Assembly: GCA_011772205.1 (NCBI GenBank)
Contig: WVZY01000029.1
Coordinates: forward strand, 25,218-89,217
Direction of reading: 5' to 3'
Length of the DNA stretch: 64,000 bases
DNA from: Candidatus Latescibacterota bacterium
GTDB lineage: Bacteria; Krumholzibacteriota; Krumholzibacteriia; WVZY01
Shown here: positions 1 through 11,632 of the stretch, in pieces
Layout: each line of letters starts with the position of its first letter
Position numbering within the stretch: the first letter of the stretch is position 1
Notes under the pieces: generated by a model
The model's database searches: none
Seen by the model: only the letters and a program-made list of their open reading frames with translations
What the model was told of the DNA's origin: nothing
Made by a program: the position numbers and the translations under genes

Positions 1-472
1 AAAGCAGACGTTGATCGAACACGGCGACGAACTCGTATGCAATGATGATGACGATGCAGCAAACGGCGGTCGACCGGAACCGGAGCCGTACGACCGTGAA
101 GCTGTAGGTCAGGACCAGCATCAGCCCTGCATAGTAGTACCTGAAGCCCGGCTCGTGCTCCTGTGCGACGAGAATCATGCAGACGATACCCAGGCCGGCA
201 AACAGCACAAAAACTACGGCGAGCTCCTGCAGGCGCTGCTTCGCGCGGCCATTGAAAGTGAGCGCCAGGACCCCCAAACATGTGGGCACTACGACCGCGA
301 AGCGGATTATGTGCACCTGGCGCCAGGACTCGGGAAGCATCCAAAGATCGAGTGGGCCGAACAGCGCGTACAGGACCGCGCCGAGGATCAGGCCAAATCG
401 CACGTTTGTTAATGACGTAACCGCGTAGTCGGCCCGGAACAGTGCTTCACGTTGGGAATCGAACTTTTCCAT
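1..472 (-). CDS. N-terminal part of a multi-pass membrane protein (cut by window edge)
   Basis: An open frame runs without a stop from an ATG at 472 to the left edge, giving 157 residues. An AGGA ribosome-binding site lies about 5 bases upstream. The first 25 residues are polar and are followed by four or five hydrophobic segments separated by short Arg-rich loops, so this is an integral inner-membrane protein. The pattern of a YYYAGL segment, a hydrophobic stretch with VVRLRFRS, then another membrane segment recalls the membrane sensor part of bacterial adenylate/guanylate cyclases and other signalling proteins. The catalytic part, if any, is outside the window, so that function is only a guess. 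The frame is certain; the family is not. Confidence 0.65.
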   Translation of the reverse strand, partial: MEKFDSQREALFRADYAVTSLTNVRFGLILGAVLYALFGPLDLWMLPESWRQVHIIRFAVVVPTCLGVLALTFNGRAKQRLQELAVVFVLFAGLGIVCMILVAQEHEPGFRYYYAGLMLVLTYSFTVVRLRFRSTAVCCIVIIIAYEFVAVFDQRLL

Positions 473-605
473 CTCAATCCTGGCTAGGTATCGAGAGCAA
501 CGGCAAAATTGCCACGCTAAAATCGATGATAGTGCCAAACCGGCGCGCAGCGTTCTAGAGCAAACTGAGCGCGGGGTGACCTTACCCCATTCTTTTATCC
601 AGCGC

Positions 606-1743
606 AGAGTTAGTTTTGGGCCCCATTTTCTGCATCCATCGCCGCTTCAGTAGGCGTTCGATATCCTAACGATCGATGCGGTCGCTCCCTGTTGTACACG
701 TCACGGTACCAATCCATAACCACTTGAGCTTCTCCCCGGCTCCAGAAGAGCTCCTCGTTGAGACACTCGTCGCCTAGCTTTTCCTGGAAGCTCTCCACAA
801 GACCGTTTTCCCAAGGGCTCCCGGGTTCTATAAACACCGGCGTCAAACCCTTCTCCTCCAGCCACGCTGTCAATCGCTTCGCCACAAACTCCGCGCCATT
901 ATCACTCCGAGTATACATCGGTGTCCCACGCTCTGTCATCAGCTCATCCAGCTTCTCGATCACATGTCGGCTATCCATCCGCTTCTCCACACGGATTTCC
1001 AGGCACTCCCGCGTGTGTTCATACAACACCGTCAACATCTTGAGCTTCTCTCCATATTCGGTTCGATCATGAATGAAATCGTAACTCCACACCTCATTCC
1101 GTCTCCTCGCCTGGGCATAGTGATCTGACCCATCCGCTCTCTTATGCTTCCGAGGACGCTTCCTAGGCAACGGAAGTCCCTCGAGTTTAAACAATCGCTC
1201 AATACGCTTGTGGTTCACCCGATAGCCCTGGCGTCGTATCAGCTCCGTCATCCGCGGTGTCCCATAGCGTCGGTGCCTACCAGAGAACCGCTTGAGTTCC
1301 TCTCGTACCAACACATTGACCAGGTCCTCCGGACGCTTCACGTATCGGTTCGTCCCTCGACACACACCCACGTGCCGGCACGCGCGTCGCTCTCCCATCC
1401 CTTTCCCCATCAACACCGCGACGACCTCGAGATCATCCTCAGGCCCAGCCTTTTTTTTCATCACCTCTTTCTGGGCCTGGATCATCATCGCCTGCTCGCC
1501 CACCAGCTCCTTGAGCTTCCGGTTCTCTTCCTCCAACTGCTCGATCCGCTTGACCTCCGATACCCCCAATCCCCCATACATCCGCTTCCAACGGTAGAAC
1601 GTCTGTTCGCTGATCCCATGCTTGCGAAACAGGGCTTTGCGCTCAGCACCACGCTCCGCCTCACGAAGGATCGAAACAATCTGTTCGGGTGTGAATCGTT
1701 TCCGAGCCATCTCACTCTCCTCTCTGGCCCAGAAACTAACTCT
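606..1743 (-). mobile_element. IS3-family insertion sequence, apparently complete
   Basis: The transposase gene is bracketed by imperfect inverted repeats. The left end reads AGAGTTAGTTTTGGGCC (606-622). The right end, read on the other strand from 1743, is AGAGTTAGTTTCTGGGCC, so the ends differ by one inserted base. The transposase stop codon lies inside the left repeat. No clear short target duplication is visible next to these ends, so the exact boundaries could be off by a few bases, or the copy may be old or recombined. At about 1.14 kb it is short for the family. Confidence 0.8.
610..1710 (-). CDS. IS3-family transposase, OrfA and OrfB in one frame
   Basis: This 366-residue protein catalyses cut-and-copy transposition of the surrounding element. 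Residues 1-90 form the OrfA part: a helix-turn-helix (RFTPEQIVSILREAE, then GISEQTFYRWKRMYGG) followed by a leucine-zipper-like coiled coil (RIEQLEEENRKLKELV). The remainder is the OrfB part with an HTH_21 region and an rve integrase core. The DDE triad is visible as D in SYDFIHD, D in SDNGAEF, and E in ENGLVESF about 35 residues later. OrfA and OrfB normally lie in different frames joined by programmed slippage; here they are continuous across a run of eight A residues (1458-1451). The element appears potentially functional. Confidence 0.92.
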   Translation of the reverse strand: MARKRFTPEQIVSILREAERGAERKALFRKHGISEQTFYRWKRMYGGLGVSEVKRIEQLEEENRKLKELVGEQAMMIQAQKEVMKKKAGPEDDLEVVAVLMGKGMGERRACRHVGVCRGTNRYVKRPEDLVNVLVREELKRFSGRHRRYGTPRMTELIRRQGYRVNHKRIERLFKLEGLPLPRKRPRKHKRADGSDHYAQARRRNEVWSYDFIHDRTEYGEKLKMLTVLYEHTRECLEIRVEKRMDSRHVIEKLDELMTERGTPMYTRSDNGAEFVAKRLTAWLEEKGLTPVFIEPGSPWENGLVESFQEKLGDECLNEELFWSRGEAQVVMDWYRDVYNRERPHRSLGYRTPTEAAMDAENGAQN

Positions 1744-1893
1744 TAGGCTGGTTCAAAATCTAGGGGAAACGTCAGTCTGGATTCGAGCCCTCCTAGGGGA
1801 GCCAGTATCCTGCAAACTGACCGGAGATTCTGCTCAGGCTGCGAGTAACGTTTGCACAAAAGTTCGAGCAATTTCCTGTTCGGGGAGGCACTC

Positions 1894-3462
1894 CTATTGG
1901 GATCGAAGCGTCCAGGCTTTGTACGGGTAAACGATCACAACTCCGACCATCGCTCCCACCGCAATCCCACCCCAGAAGATTAGAGATCTCGGATCAAGGG
2001 AGAACCACCAGTGCTCCCAAAGTGGAACCAGCACACTGAGCACTCCGGCTAGGATGAGGATCATCGAGATCAATCCAGCAAGCAGTGACTGGCGAAAAGC
2101 GATTCGGTCCCCGCGGCGCGATCGCGCGGTTGTAAGCAGGGCGCGGATGACGAACCACCCAGCAAGGAATGGAATCAGGGGGTCCAACGGGTCGGCTTTC
2201 ACACGGGGCTGGAAGACGGCCAAGCATGCGGACACGAAGACCAGTCCCGCCACATTCCCGGTCACGCTGAACATCGATGGTTCAAGAGCGCCCCGCCACT
2301 TCGAGACCGGCCTCCCGGACTGCGGGTACGAGAGGCGGTAGCCCAGCAGCCCGATGGGGCCTAGGAGTGCGGTCACGAACGACCAGGCCCATGTCGTGCC
2401 CCGACGTTTCGCTGCCCCTCGAGCGAGACTCCAGCCAAGAACGATCAACGATGCCGCGATCAGAACGAGCCACGCCAGCGACGCACGTCTCGCGCGTGTG
2501 GAGCTACCCGCGTCGAGGTATCCGGTCATGAGATCGAAGAACTGCGCTTCGTAGTCCGCCAGTTTGACTCCCATGCGACTCTCGAAGGCGGTCGTGAAGT
2601 CTGCCCCATCTGCAATATCCGTAAAGACTCGGACAACGTCCTGCAGTGATTTCCCGTAACCGTCTGGGTCCAACAGATACTCAACGGCCAATTGGTACGT
2701 CGGGTAGTGGTACTCAGAACAGGCCTTCCAAGTCTCTTCCTTGGTCCAATCGCCGACCTGATCATCCGACTTGAATGAGATGGGACTGAGTCGCCCATAC
2801 TTATCGGTCAGATAGTCCAGGTAGCCAAAATCCCGGATTGTACGTGCCGTGACTCCACCCGTTACGGCTTAGGCAAGTCCTTCGGAAAACCACACATGTA
2901 CCCGGATCGCCACGGGAAAGTTCGCCACATCCCTGCCCTTCAGCAGTGCTTCCACCACGTGAACCATCTCGTGTTTGGCGGTCGCCCGATAGAAGTCCAG
3001 GTCGCGGCTGCGTTCTTCGTGATCCAGCGACCAGATGATGAAACCGCAGTAGTACGCCCGCGCGCCCCAGTTTTGCTCGTCCCGGTTCTTGTAGGCGTAA
3101 ATGTGGATCTTGTCCTGGCCGGGAGGAAAACGAAGCATCTCATCTCCGACGATCCCAAACTCGGAGACCAACTCAGTCAGAAGCTCCTCGCCGATCTCAG
3201 CGACGGCTTGTCTCGCTTCCTGACTCGCTTCATCGCTATAAACCACGAAATTCTGGCTCTCATACGGGTGGCCATCGTGGGGCCACTGTTCGCGTGTGTA
3301 CCACGAACCACTGTCAACCATCTGGGCTGATGCGGGCGATTGGGATGGATCTTGGGCGGAGCCGGTGGTGAGGACGGCGACTCCGACGAGATAAGTCAAC
3401 GTGAAGAATATTCTTGCTCTGTGTCTGCGGCGACCGGGGGAGCGATCCACCTTACTCTCCAT
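1894..3462 (-). pseudogene. Secreted/membrane zinc metallopeptidase (HExxH), interrupted by an in-frame TAA
   Basis: One reading frame runs from the ATG at 3462 to 1894 (523 codons) and is broken only by TAA at 2871-2869. Upstream of the stop are a positively charged start, a hydrophobic signal-anchor segment, and the peptidase motif HEMVH about 30 residues before WFSEGLA. That is the usual gluzincin layout of HExxH followed by an E(G)xAE helix. The stop falls exactly where Glu is expected in EGLAE, so GAA to TAA is the likely mutation. Downstream, the same frame continues with AVTGG and a 300-residue tail holding several membrane segments. The family is a membrane-tethered peptidase of the MA clan with unknown substrate. 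It is either a recent pseudogene or a sequencing error; both halves otherwise look intact. Confidence 0.8.
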
Positions 3463-3939
3463 GGCTGTACCGAGGTCGGTTTTCGAGTGAGCTGAGAAAC
3501 ATACAACAACGTACGAACGATTCCAAAATTGGTTGCGCGTATATGGTTAGCGGTTGACGATGGTTTTCTTATTGGGCGCCGCCACGAAAGCCACGGATGT
3601 TCGAAGAATGTTGCATCCGGGGTAGCCAGTTCTATCCCCGGACTTGAGCAATTAGGCAGGTTCTAATCTCGTACACTCTGGGGACCGACGAGTTTCCGTA
3701 GTCCCATCCGTTTCGCCTTTCATTTTCTTTTCAGGCTCGAAGATGGGTACGAAATTCTTCCGGTGCGGGAACTACTCGGGTAGGATGTCAAGACAACGAT
3801 GGTTTGCACGCACGTACTTTGCCGAGGCCCGGCCGCCGAGACGTGTGATTCACGGGCGGGGCCTTTTAACTTTGAAGGCACAGGCGGATTGTCGCTATCC
3901 TGGCAGTCGTGTCAGTTTGCGGGAGAAAGGTGGAACGCA
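3463..3939. other. Gene-free stretch with one stem-loop
   Basis: No convincing gene was seen. A hairpin with a perfect 7-bp stem, TCCGGGG (3617-3623) against CCCCGGA (3637-3643), sits in the middle. It is not followed by a T run. The stretch probably holds the divergent promoters of the broken peptidase gene and of the gene at 3940. Confidence 0.4.
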
Positions 3940-4389
3940 ATGGAACCAACGCTCGTTACATGGTTGCTCGTCGCATTCGGTGTGATCACTCTGACGCCGC
4001 TCACCGTTATCTATGGGATCTTTCTGCGGGACCCAAATGCCCCAAAGTCGAAAGATCTGATGATTGGCGAGGGTAAGGACTGGAGGGACAAGACACATTT
4101 TCGTCTCAATCTGGGTTTCGCCTGGACCGATTTCTTGTTCTTCGTTCCGCTGTTCGTTTCCGGAAGCGTCGGTGCGCTTCTTGGTCAACCCTGGGGGTAC
4201 GTTCTCTTCGGGGCAGCAGGCGCGGGAATGCTCTACATCAACATCATCCTGTGGTTCGTCGAGAAGGAGCATGTCTATCCCGCGCTCGGACCGCTCCGCT
4301 ATTTCACGTACTTCTGGGGATTCTTCGTATACTGGGGAGCGCTAGCCCTGGCTTACTCGGCTCTACGCGTCGGTGGGATCGAGTTCTGA
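3940..4389 (+). CDS. Small integral membrane protein, four membrane segments, function unknown
   Basis: The 149-residue protein starts at the ATG at 3940, which has an AGAAAGG ribosome-binding site. The frame is open further upstream, but those residues look like translated intergenic DNA. Four hydrophobic segments can be seen: residues 7-25, about 55-75, 80-100 and 120-140. They are separated by a conserved-looking polar loop containing RDPNAPKSKD and a KDWRDKTHFR stretch. It is not a family I can name. It resembles in size and topology the unrelated-looking membrane protein at 37491-37925. It stands alone, followed by the repeat-rich region before the perR-like gene. Confidence 0.75.
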   Translation: MEPTLVTWLLVAFGVITLTPLTVIYGIFLRDPNAPKSKDLMIGEGKDWRDKTHFRLNLGFAWTDFLFFVPLFVSGSVGALLGQPWGYVLFGAAGAGMLYINIILWFVEKEHVYPALGPLRYFTYFWGFFVYWGALALAYSALRVGGIEF

Positions 4390-4510
4390 TATGCGATGAG
4401 GACCACCGCTGAGCGGGGATCCCTCGGCACTCTGATTTCGCACGCCATTTCACGCCACCGCCCGCTCGAACCGACGTATCGTCTCGACTTGGTACTCGTC
4501 AAGGAATAAC

Positions 4511-4645
4511 AAGAAAGTTGTCACTTTGTCCCGTTGGGGACGCCATTCTTTTCTGACTACGATCACGCCACCTGGAGCTGTAACTTCTTTGCTGACAGCA
4601 AAAAAGTTCTAAGATAATCCCCTACGGTACGCCACGCCTTTTTAA
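4511..4645. repeat. Intergenic repeat unit A (hairpin module plus 80-base module)
   Basis: This is the first of several related intergenic repeats. It begins with TCACTTTGTCCCGTTGGGGACGCCA (about 4521-4545), in which GTCCC and GGGAC can form a small hairpin. It continues with a module from 4565 that starts CACGCCACCTGGAGCTGTAA and ends CCCTACGGTACGCCACG (to 4637). The second module recurs at 9011-9085 with most positions conserved, including GAGCTGTAACT, CTTTGCTGACA and CAAAAAAGTTC. The first module recurs at 7691-7725. Confidence 0.75.
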
Positions 4646-4728
4646 CCTATTACATAACAACAAAATAAACGACTCCGGACTTGCTGAAGTGTTTGGTTTC
4701 GAGTCTTACTCCGGGGAGAGCATGAAAA

Positions 4729-4756
4729 TTGCCATTGACGTGCGCTCCTATATGAT
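4729..4756 (+). promoter_or_regulatory. Predicted sigma70-type promoter of the perR-like/katG operon
   Basis: A TTGCCA box (4729-4734) is followed after 16 bases by TATGAT (4751-4756). Transcription would start around 4763, inside the palindrome described next and about 36 bases before the regulator's GTG start. Confidence 0.5.
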
Positions 4757-4761
4757 ACATG

Positions 4762-4777
4762 ATTCCTAAATAGGAAT
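4762..4777. promoter_or_regulatory. Palindromic operator candidate for the Fur/PerR-type regulator
   Basis: ATTCCTA-AA-TAGGAAT is a perfect 7-2-7 inverted repeat lying right at the predicted transcription start of the regulator gene. It overlaps a second short palindrome, GAATATATTC (4774-4783). Fur-family boxes are AT-rich inverted repeats of similar size and these genes are usually self-controlled, so this is the natural operator candidate. The exact half-site differs from the Bacillus PerR box. Confidence 0.5.
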
Positions 4778-4798
4778 ATATTCTTAGCAAGGAGAACT

Positions 4799-7502
<2,704 letters not shown>

Positions 7503-7541
7503 TTCCTGTGGATGGCTGTTGCCCCAGGAGCGGAGCTCTTA

Positions 7542-7575
7542 AAGGGCCAGGCTAATCAGCCTGGCCCTTCTTTTC
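7542..7575 (+). terminator. Rho-independent terminator of the katG operon
   Basis: A perfect 12-bp stem, AAGGGCCAGGCT (7542-7553) and AGCCTGGCCCTT (7558-7569), closes a 4-base loop and is followed by CTTTTC. It lies about 40 bases after the katG stop. Confidence 0.92.
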
Positions 7576-7690
7576 TCGCCGGGCGTCTCGGCTTCGCGGT
7601 GGCGCCTTGCGCATTTAGCCCACTCATCTCAAGCCACTAGCCGCTCAAGCTGTTTTATTCTCTGAGCTTGGCACTCGTCTATCAAACACA

Positions 7691-7860
7691 AAGAAGTTGG
7701 CACTTTGTCCCGTTGGGGACGCCATTTCAATTTCCGGTCAAACATGGTTAACTTATCGGCGAGGCGCTCTTTTTGGGCTTCATGCCGCAAAAAATGCCTC
7801 GGCGAAGGCCTTTGCGGTTCTAACGTCGCTACATTGGGGACGCCACGACTTTTTTAACTC
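7691..7860. repeat. Intergenic repeat unit B
   Basis: It begins with the hairpin module CACTTTGTCCCGTTGGGGAC (7700-7719), nearly identical to 4521-4542. It continues with an approximately 85-base module (about 7772-7858) containing AAAAATGCC, GCGAAGGC, GCGGTTCTAACGTCGCTAC and GGGGACGCCAC. The second module recurs at about 11665-11753. A 71-codon frame that crosses this stretch is just translated repeat. The rest of 7576-7920 shows no gene. Confidence 0.75.
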
Positions 7861-7920
7861 ATTGATATACAATGTGATACACGGCCAGAAGGATACAAAT
7901 TCGTCTGGCTGAAAGGGTTG

Positions 7921-8907
7921 CTATCGGTCCTGATCAGGGAGGCGAATGATGCCTAGCTGCTGCAGCGGGACTAGCATGTTCTTACTCCACCACTTTTCCA
8001 CCATCCTCCCGTCAGCAAAACGATGAATGATCATTAAGGACTCCATTGTCACCCCGCCCATGTCAACGGTACAACGCTCTACGACCTTGTCCCCTTCGGC
8101 AATCAGATCATCAACAGTGACGGCGAGAGGACCGTCTAGCTCTGACTCGACCCATTGCTTGTAACTTTCGTAATCGGCAACCGCGGGCCAGATGGGATCG
8201 TGATTGACGAATTCGGGGGCTATCAGCTCGAGTATTGCGTCCACGTTCCCTTGCTTCCATCCCTCCACCTCCTCGTGGAGGACGAGGTTCCTATTGGTCG
8301 CTGGATCACCAGGGTCGCCGGTTACTTCTGACGACGGGCTCCATTGGTAATCCTGAGTTTTCCGGTTCAGCGCGGGCAGGGGTGCAGCGGGCATCGGAAG
8401 TATAACTCCGAGCTGTTGCATTAGACCGAGCATGTCATAGCTCCACCAGGCTTCATCTATCTCGCCATGGACCAAACGATGGATATTCATCCCCGTCACA
8501 GTCACATGCACCGATGTAGGCGGGACGCCCCAAAAATTGCCTTTGTGTGTGCCGGTAAGTGTCCAGCGGCTCGCAACTTTGTCCCCTTCAGTGATCATGT
8601 CGTGAATTTCAACATGGAAGTCCGGGAACGCAGTGCGACTTTCAACGACCCATACTTTGTAGCTTTCGATATCGGTGACCTTGGGGCGGTTGGGATCGTG
8701 GTTGACGAAGTTGGTGGCGAAGATCTCCTCTGCGATGGTCAAATTTCCCGTATTCCACACTTGAAACCAGCGCTTGACGAGGTTCTCGTTCTTTGTAGTG
8801 GTGTCAATTTTCTTAGGACAAGCACTTATCGCCAGAAAGGACAAGCCCATGAATAATAGAAACAAATTTTTCTTAGCGGAATGCTTTCCGTTGTGCATTG
8901 CTCGCAT
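7921..8907 (-). CDS. Lipoprotein with two SnoaL-like (polyketide-cyclase fold) domains
   Basis: The protein is about 328 residues from the ATG at 8907; another ATG at 8898 is equally possible, and an upstream TTG at 8931 is less likely. A lysine-bearing N-terminus, a hydrophobic stretch and LAISAC form a lipoprotein signal, so it should sit on a membrane surface. Two tandem SnoaL-like cone domains follow. Each starts with a helix such as LVKRWFQVWNTGN or EEVEGWKQGN and contains the conserved FVNHDP, ESYK, DF/VTVDDLIAEGDKV and the closing WWSxxML segment. SnoaL-like proteins act as ester cyclases or bind small molecules; with no specific context, the substrate is unknown. Flanked by repeat units on both sides. 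Confidence 0.85.
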   Translation of the reverse strand: MRAMHNGKHSAKKNLFLLFMGLSFLAISACPKKIDTTTKNENLVKRWFQVWNTGNLTIAEEIFATNFVNHDPNRPKVTDIESYKVWVVESRTAFPDFHVEIHDMITEGDKVASRWTLTGTHKGNFWGVPPTSVHVTVTGMNIHRLVHGEIDEAWWSYDMLGLMQQLGVILPMPAAPLPALNRKTQDYQWSPSSEVTGDPGDPATNRNLVLHEEVEGWKQGNVDAILELIAPEFVNHDPIWPAVADYESYKQWVESELDGPLAVTVDDLIAEGDKVVERCTVDMGGVTMESLMIIHRFADGRMVEKWWSKNMLVPLQQLGIIRLPDQDR

Positions 8908-9010
8908 ATCTGGATCCACCGGTACTCCCAATTATTTTGTCCGCATTGCTATTCCTACACATAGCGGAACTCCTCTCAATAAGTCAATGACAAGGTTTTC
9001 CCGACATCGA

Positions 9011-9090
9011 TTACGCCACTTCGAGCTGTAACTCCTTTGCTGACAACAAAAAAGTTCCAAAATGATTCCCTGCGGTACGCCATTTCTTTC
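9011..9090. repeat. Intergenic repeat unit C
   Basis: TTACGCCACTTCGAGCTGTA and the following 60 bases match the second module of the unit at 4563-4640, with the same blocks AGCTGTAACT, CTTTGCTGACA, CAAAAAAGTTC and CGGTACGCCA. It lies between the divergent SnoaL-like lipoprotein and the kinase gene, so it overlaps their promoters. Confidence 0.7.
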
Positions 9091-9127
9091 GCCCGTTGGA
9101 AGCTAAGCGGTTTACTTGACATACCAA

Positions 9128-11497
9128 ATGATTAGACCATCAGACCGTGAGATTTCAGTCGTCTACCGCCGATTCATTAGGATACTATTAGCAAAAGAGT
9201 TGGAATCCAGCTCACAGACCACCCGGAGTGCGAACTTGATCGGTAAAATAGTTTCTCATTACAGAATCCTCGCCAGGATCGGCCATGGCGGGATGGGCGT
9301 TGTGTACAAGGCCCATGACGAGAAACTCGGCCGGATGGTGGCGCTCAAATTCCTGCCGCACCACCTGAGCCAGACGGACGAGCAGCGCAAGAGATTCGTG
9401 CGTGAGGCGCGGGCGGCATCTGCCCTCGACCATCCCAGCATCTGCACGATCTTTGACATCGACGAAACCGACGATGGACAGACGTTCATCGCCATGGGTT
9501 TGTGCGAAGGTGAGCCGCTCGAAGAGGTGATCTCGCGTGGTGCCGTGCCCATCGACAGGGCTGTGGAGATAGCGAAGCAAGTGGCACAGGGCCTGGCCAG
9601 CGCGCACGCTAAGGGCATCGTGCACCGCGATATCAAGCCGGCGAACATTATTGTGACCTGCGACGGCGGTGTGAAGATCGTCGATTTCGGGCTCGCAAAG
9701 CTAATGGGACAAACCGCGATCACGCGGGAGGGGACAACGGTGGGAACGGTAGCCTACATGTCGCCCGAGCAGGTGCAAGGCGGCGACGTCGACCACCGCA
9801 CCGATATCTGGGCCTTGGGCGCGGTGCTCTATGAGATGATTGTCGGCGTACGTCCGTTCGAGGCCGACCACGATGCGGCTGAGCTATATCGGATCCTGAA
9901 CGAAGAGCCGGCACCGATTGTAACACTTCGCCAGGAAATCCCGGGGGCAATCGCTGCGGTCATCCACCGCGCACTAGCGAAAAACATTGGGGATCGCTTT
10001 GATTCAATGGAAGAATTGGTATCCGCACTCGGTTCAGCTTGCTCGGACGTCGGAGCAACGCCGACTGCAGATCGATCCTTAACTCTTACCCGCGCTCGCA
10101 CCGCACTCGAGCGTTACGATTGGTCCGAGGCCTTCGCGGCGTTTGCCGACGCTGACTCGCAAGTCGAGCTGGCACCGGAGGACCTGGAACGATGGGCTAT
10201 TGCGGCCGAGTGGATGAGCCGCTTCGACGCTTGCGTCGGCGCCCACGAGCGTGCGCACGCTCAGTACGTCAAAGCTGGTCGGCCCGCCGATGCGGCCCGT
10301 GCAGCCGTCGAGCTAGCTAATATCAACTACATCTCTGGCGCTCGTTCGGTGTGCAACGGTTGGCTCAAGCGAGCCGAGAAGCTACTCGAGGGAGTGCCCG
10401 AAGCGGTAGCTGAAGGCTATCTCGCCCGCCTGAAGGCAAAGATCGCCATTGAGGCGGACCATGACCTCGACACCGCATTGGAACACACGATCAAAGCAAT
10501 AGAAGTCGCGGAGAGATACCGTGATGCAGACCTGGGAGCGCTCGCCACACAGGATCAGGGGCGTGTGCTCGTGCTGAAAAACCGCGTGAAGGAAGGGATG
10601 GAACTTCTTGACGAAACCATGGCTACGGCGATCTCCGGGGAGTTGTCTCCGTTTGTAGTGGGTACTACGTTTTGCAATATGATATCGATGTGCGAGACGA
10701 TTGCGGACTACCGGCGTGCGGGGGAATGGAGCGATCAAGCGACTCGGTGGTGCCGGCCCTATAGCGAGTCCCCGTTTCCGGGAATCTGCAGCGTGCACCG
10801 TGCCGAGATCATGAGTGTGCGCGGCGATTGGGCCGCAGCGGAGGGCGAGGCCGAACGAGCGTCCAGGATATGCGAGGGACGAGTTACGTCCGTCGCGGCC
10901 GAGGCTTACTACTTGATGGGCGAGATCAAACTCCGCCGGGGCGAGTACCAGGGAGCAGAGACATCGTTCCAAGAAGCCCATCAACGGGGCCGACACCCGA
11001 TTCCGGGACTGGCGCTGCTACGGGCGGCACAGGGACGGCACGACGCGGCGAAATCGCTTATCGACCGCGCCTTGTCCACCAAAAGCCTAGACCTCGACCG
11101 AATCCGGCTCCTTCCTGCTGGTGTGGAGATCGCGCTCGCGGCAGGCGATGTCGTGACCGCTCGCGAACGCGCGGAGGAGTTCGAGTCGCTTGCGGCGGGA
11201 TTCGGATCGACGGTATTCTCCGGGCACGCTAGTCATGCGACCGGTGCCGTTGCAATTGCCGAGGGCAAGGTGGAAGAGGCGCTGTCGTCACTTAGTACGG
11301 CTCGCCGAAACTGGCAGGCGGCGGATATGCCCTACGAAGAAGCGCGCACGCGCCTACTCCTGGCTACTGCGCATTGGAAAGTAGGTGAAGCCGACCTCGC
11401 CGAGCTCGAAGCACGCGCGGCCCGCGCTGCCTTCGAACGCCTAGGTGCCGCCAAAGACCTGGAGCGTGCCGATTCTCTTATCGCAGCGAACTCCTGA
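9128..11497 (+). CDS. Ser/Thr protein kinase with a long helical-repeat C-terminus
   Basis: This is a Hanks-type signalling kinase of about 789 residues. The kinase domain spans roughly residues 43-300. It has the glycine loop IGHGGMGVVYKA, the ATP lysine in VALKF (about 74), the catalytic HRDIKPANI (Asp about 168), DFG (about 186) and YMSPEQ in the activation segment. The remaining 480 residues are alanine-rich amphipathic helices in TPR-like pairs (for example ERAHAQYVKAGRPADAARAA and LMGEIKLRRGEYQGAETSFQ), likely a protein-binding solenoid. No membrane segment or HTH is seen. The start is uncertain: ATG at 9128 has no clear ribosome-binding site, and an in-frame TTG at 9116 overlaps a TTGACA that may be a promoter box. 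A real start up to 90 bases downstream is possible. Confidence 0.92.
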   Translation: MIRPSDREISVVYRRFIRILLAKELESSSQTTRSANLIGKIVSHYRILARIGHGGMGVVYKAHDEKLGRMVALKFLPHHLSQTDEQRKRFVREARAASALDHPSICTIFDIDETDDGQTFIAMGLCEGEPLEEVISRGAVPIDRAVEIAKQVAQGLASAHAKGIVHRDIKPANIIVTCDGGVKIVDFGLAKLMGQTAITREGTTVGTVAYMSPEQVQGGDVDHRTDIWALGAVLYEMIVGVRPFEADHDAAELYRILNEEPAPIVTLRQEIPGAIAAVIHRALAKNIGDRFDSMEELVSALGSACSDVGATPTADRSLTLTRARTALERYDWSEAFAAFADADSQVELAPEDLERWAIAAEWMSRFDACVGAHERAHAQYVKAGRPADAARAAVELANINYISGARSVCNGWLKRAEKLLEGVPEAVAEGYLARLKAKIAIEADHDLDTALEHTIKAIEVAERYRDADLGALATQDQGRVLVLKNRVKEGMELLDETMATAISGELSPFVVGTTFCNMISMCETIADYRRAGEWSDQATRWCRPYSESPFPGICSVHRAEIMSVRGDWAAAEGEAERASRICEGRVTSVAAEAYYLMGEIKLRRGEYQGAETSFQEAHQRGRHPIPGLALLRAAQGRHDAAKSLIDRALSTKSLDLDRIRLLPAGVEIALAAGDVVTARERAEEFESLAAGFGSTVFSGHASHATGAVAIAEGKVEEALSSLSTARRNWQAADMPYEEARTRLLLATAHWKVGEADLAELEARAARAAFERLGAAKDLERADSLIAANS

Positions 11498-11632
11498 CGC
11501 CGATTTGCTCGTGATGTGTATGAGTAATAAGCAAGCATCCTAAAGATTCCGAACCTCTGATTAGGGTCTCGGAGTAGCTTCGAATGCCTCGGCCTGCGGG
11601 AAGACCCAACTGAGAATGCATACAGGTATGAA

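Noticed and set aside
573..588. GGGGT/ACCCC hairpin followed by ATTCTTTT beside the IS element
   Set aside because: Only five base pairs and no gene on that strand upstream; not a credible terminator.
1144..1746. A 200-codon open frame on the plus strand across the IS3 element
   Set aside because: It is the reverse complement of the transposase and crosses the element's end; composition is not protein-like.
1770..1800. TTCGAGCCC resembling a tRNA T-loop
   Set aside because: The flanking bases cannot form the T stem or an acceptor stem.
7697..7912. A 71-codon frame between katG and the SnoaL-like gene
   Set aside because: It lies entirely in repeat unit B and has no good start.
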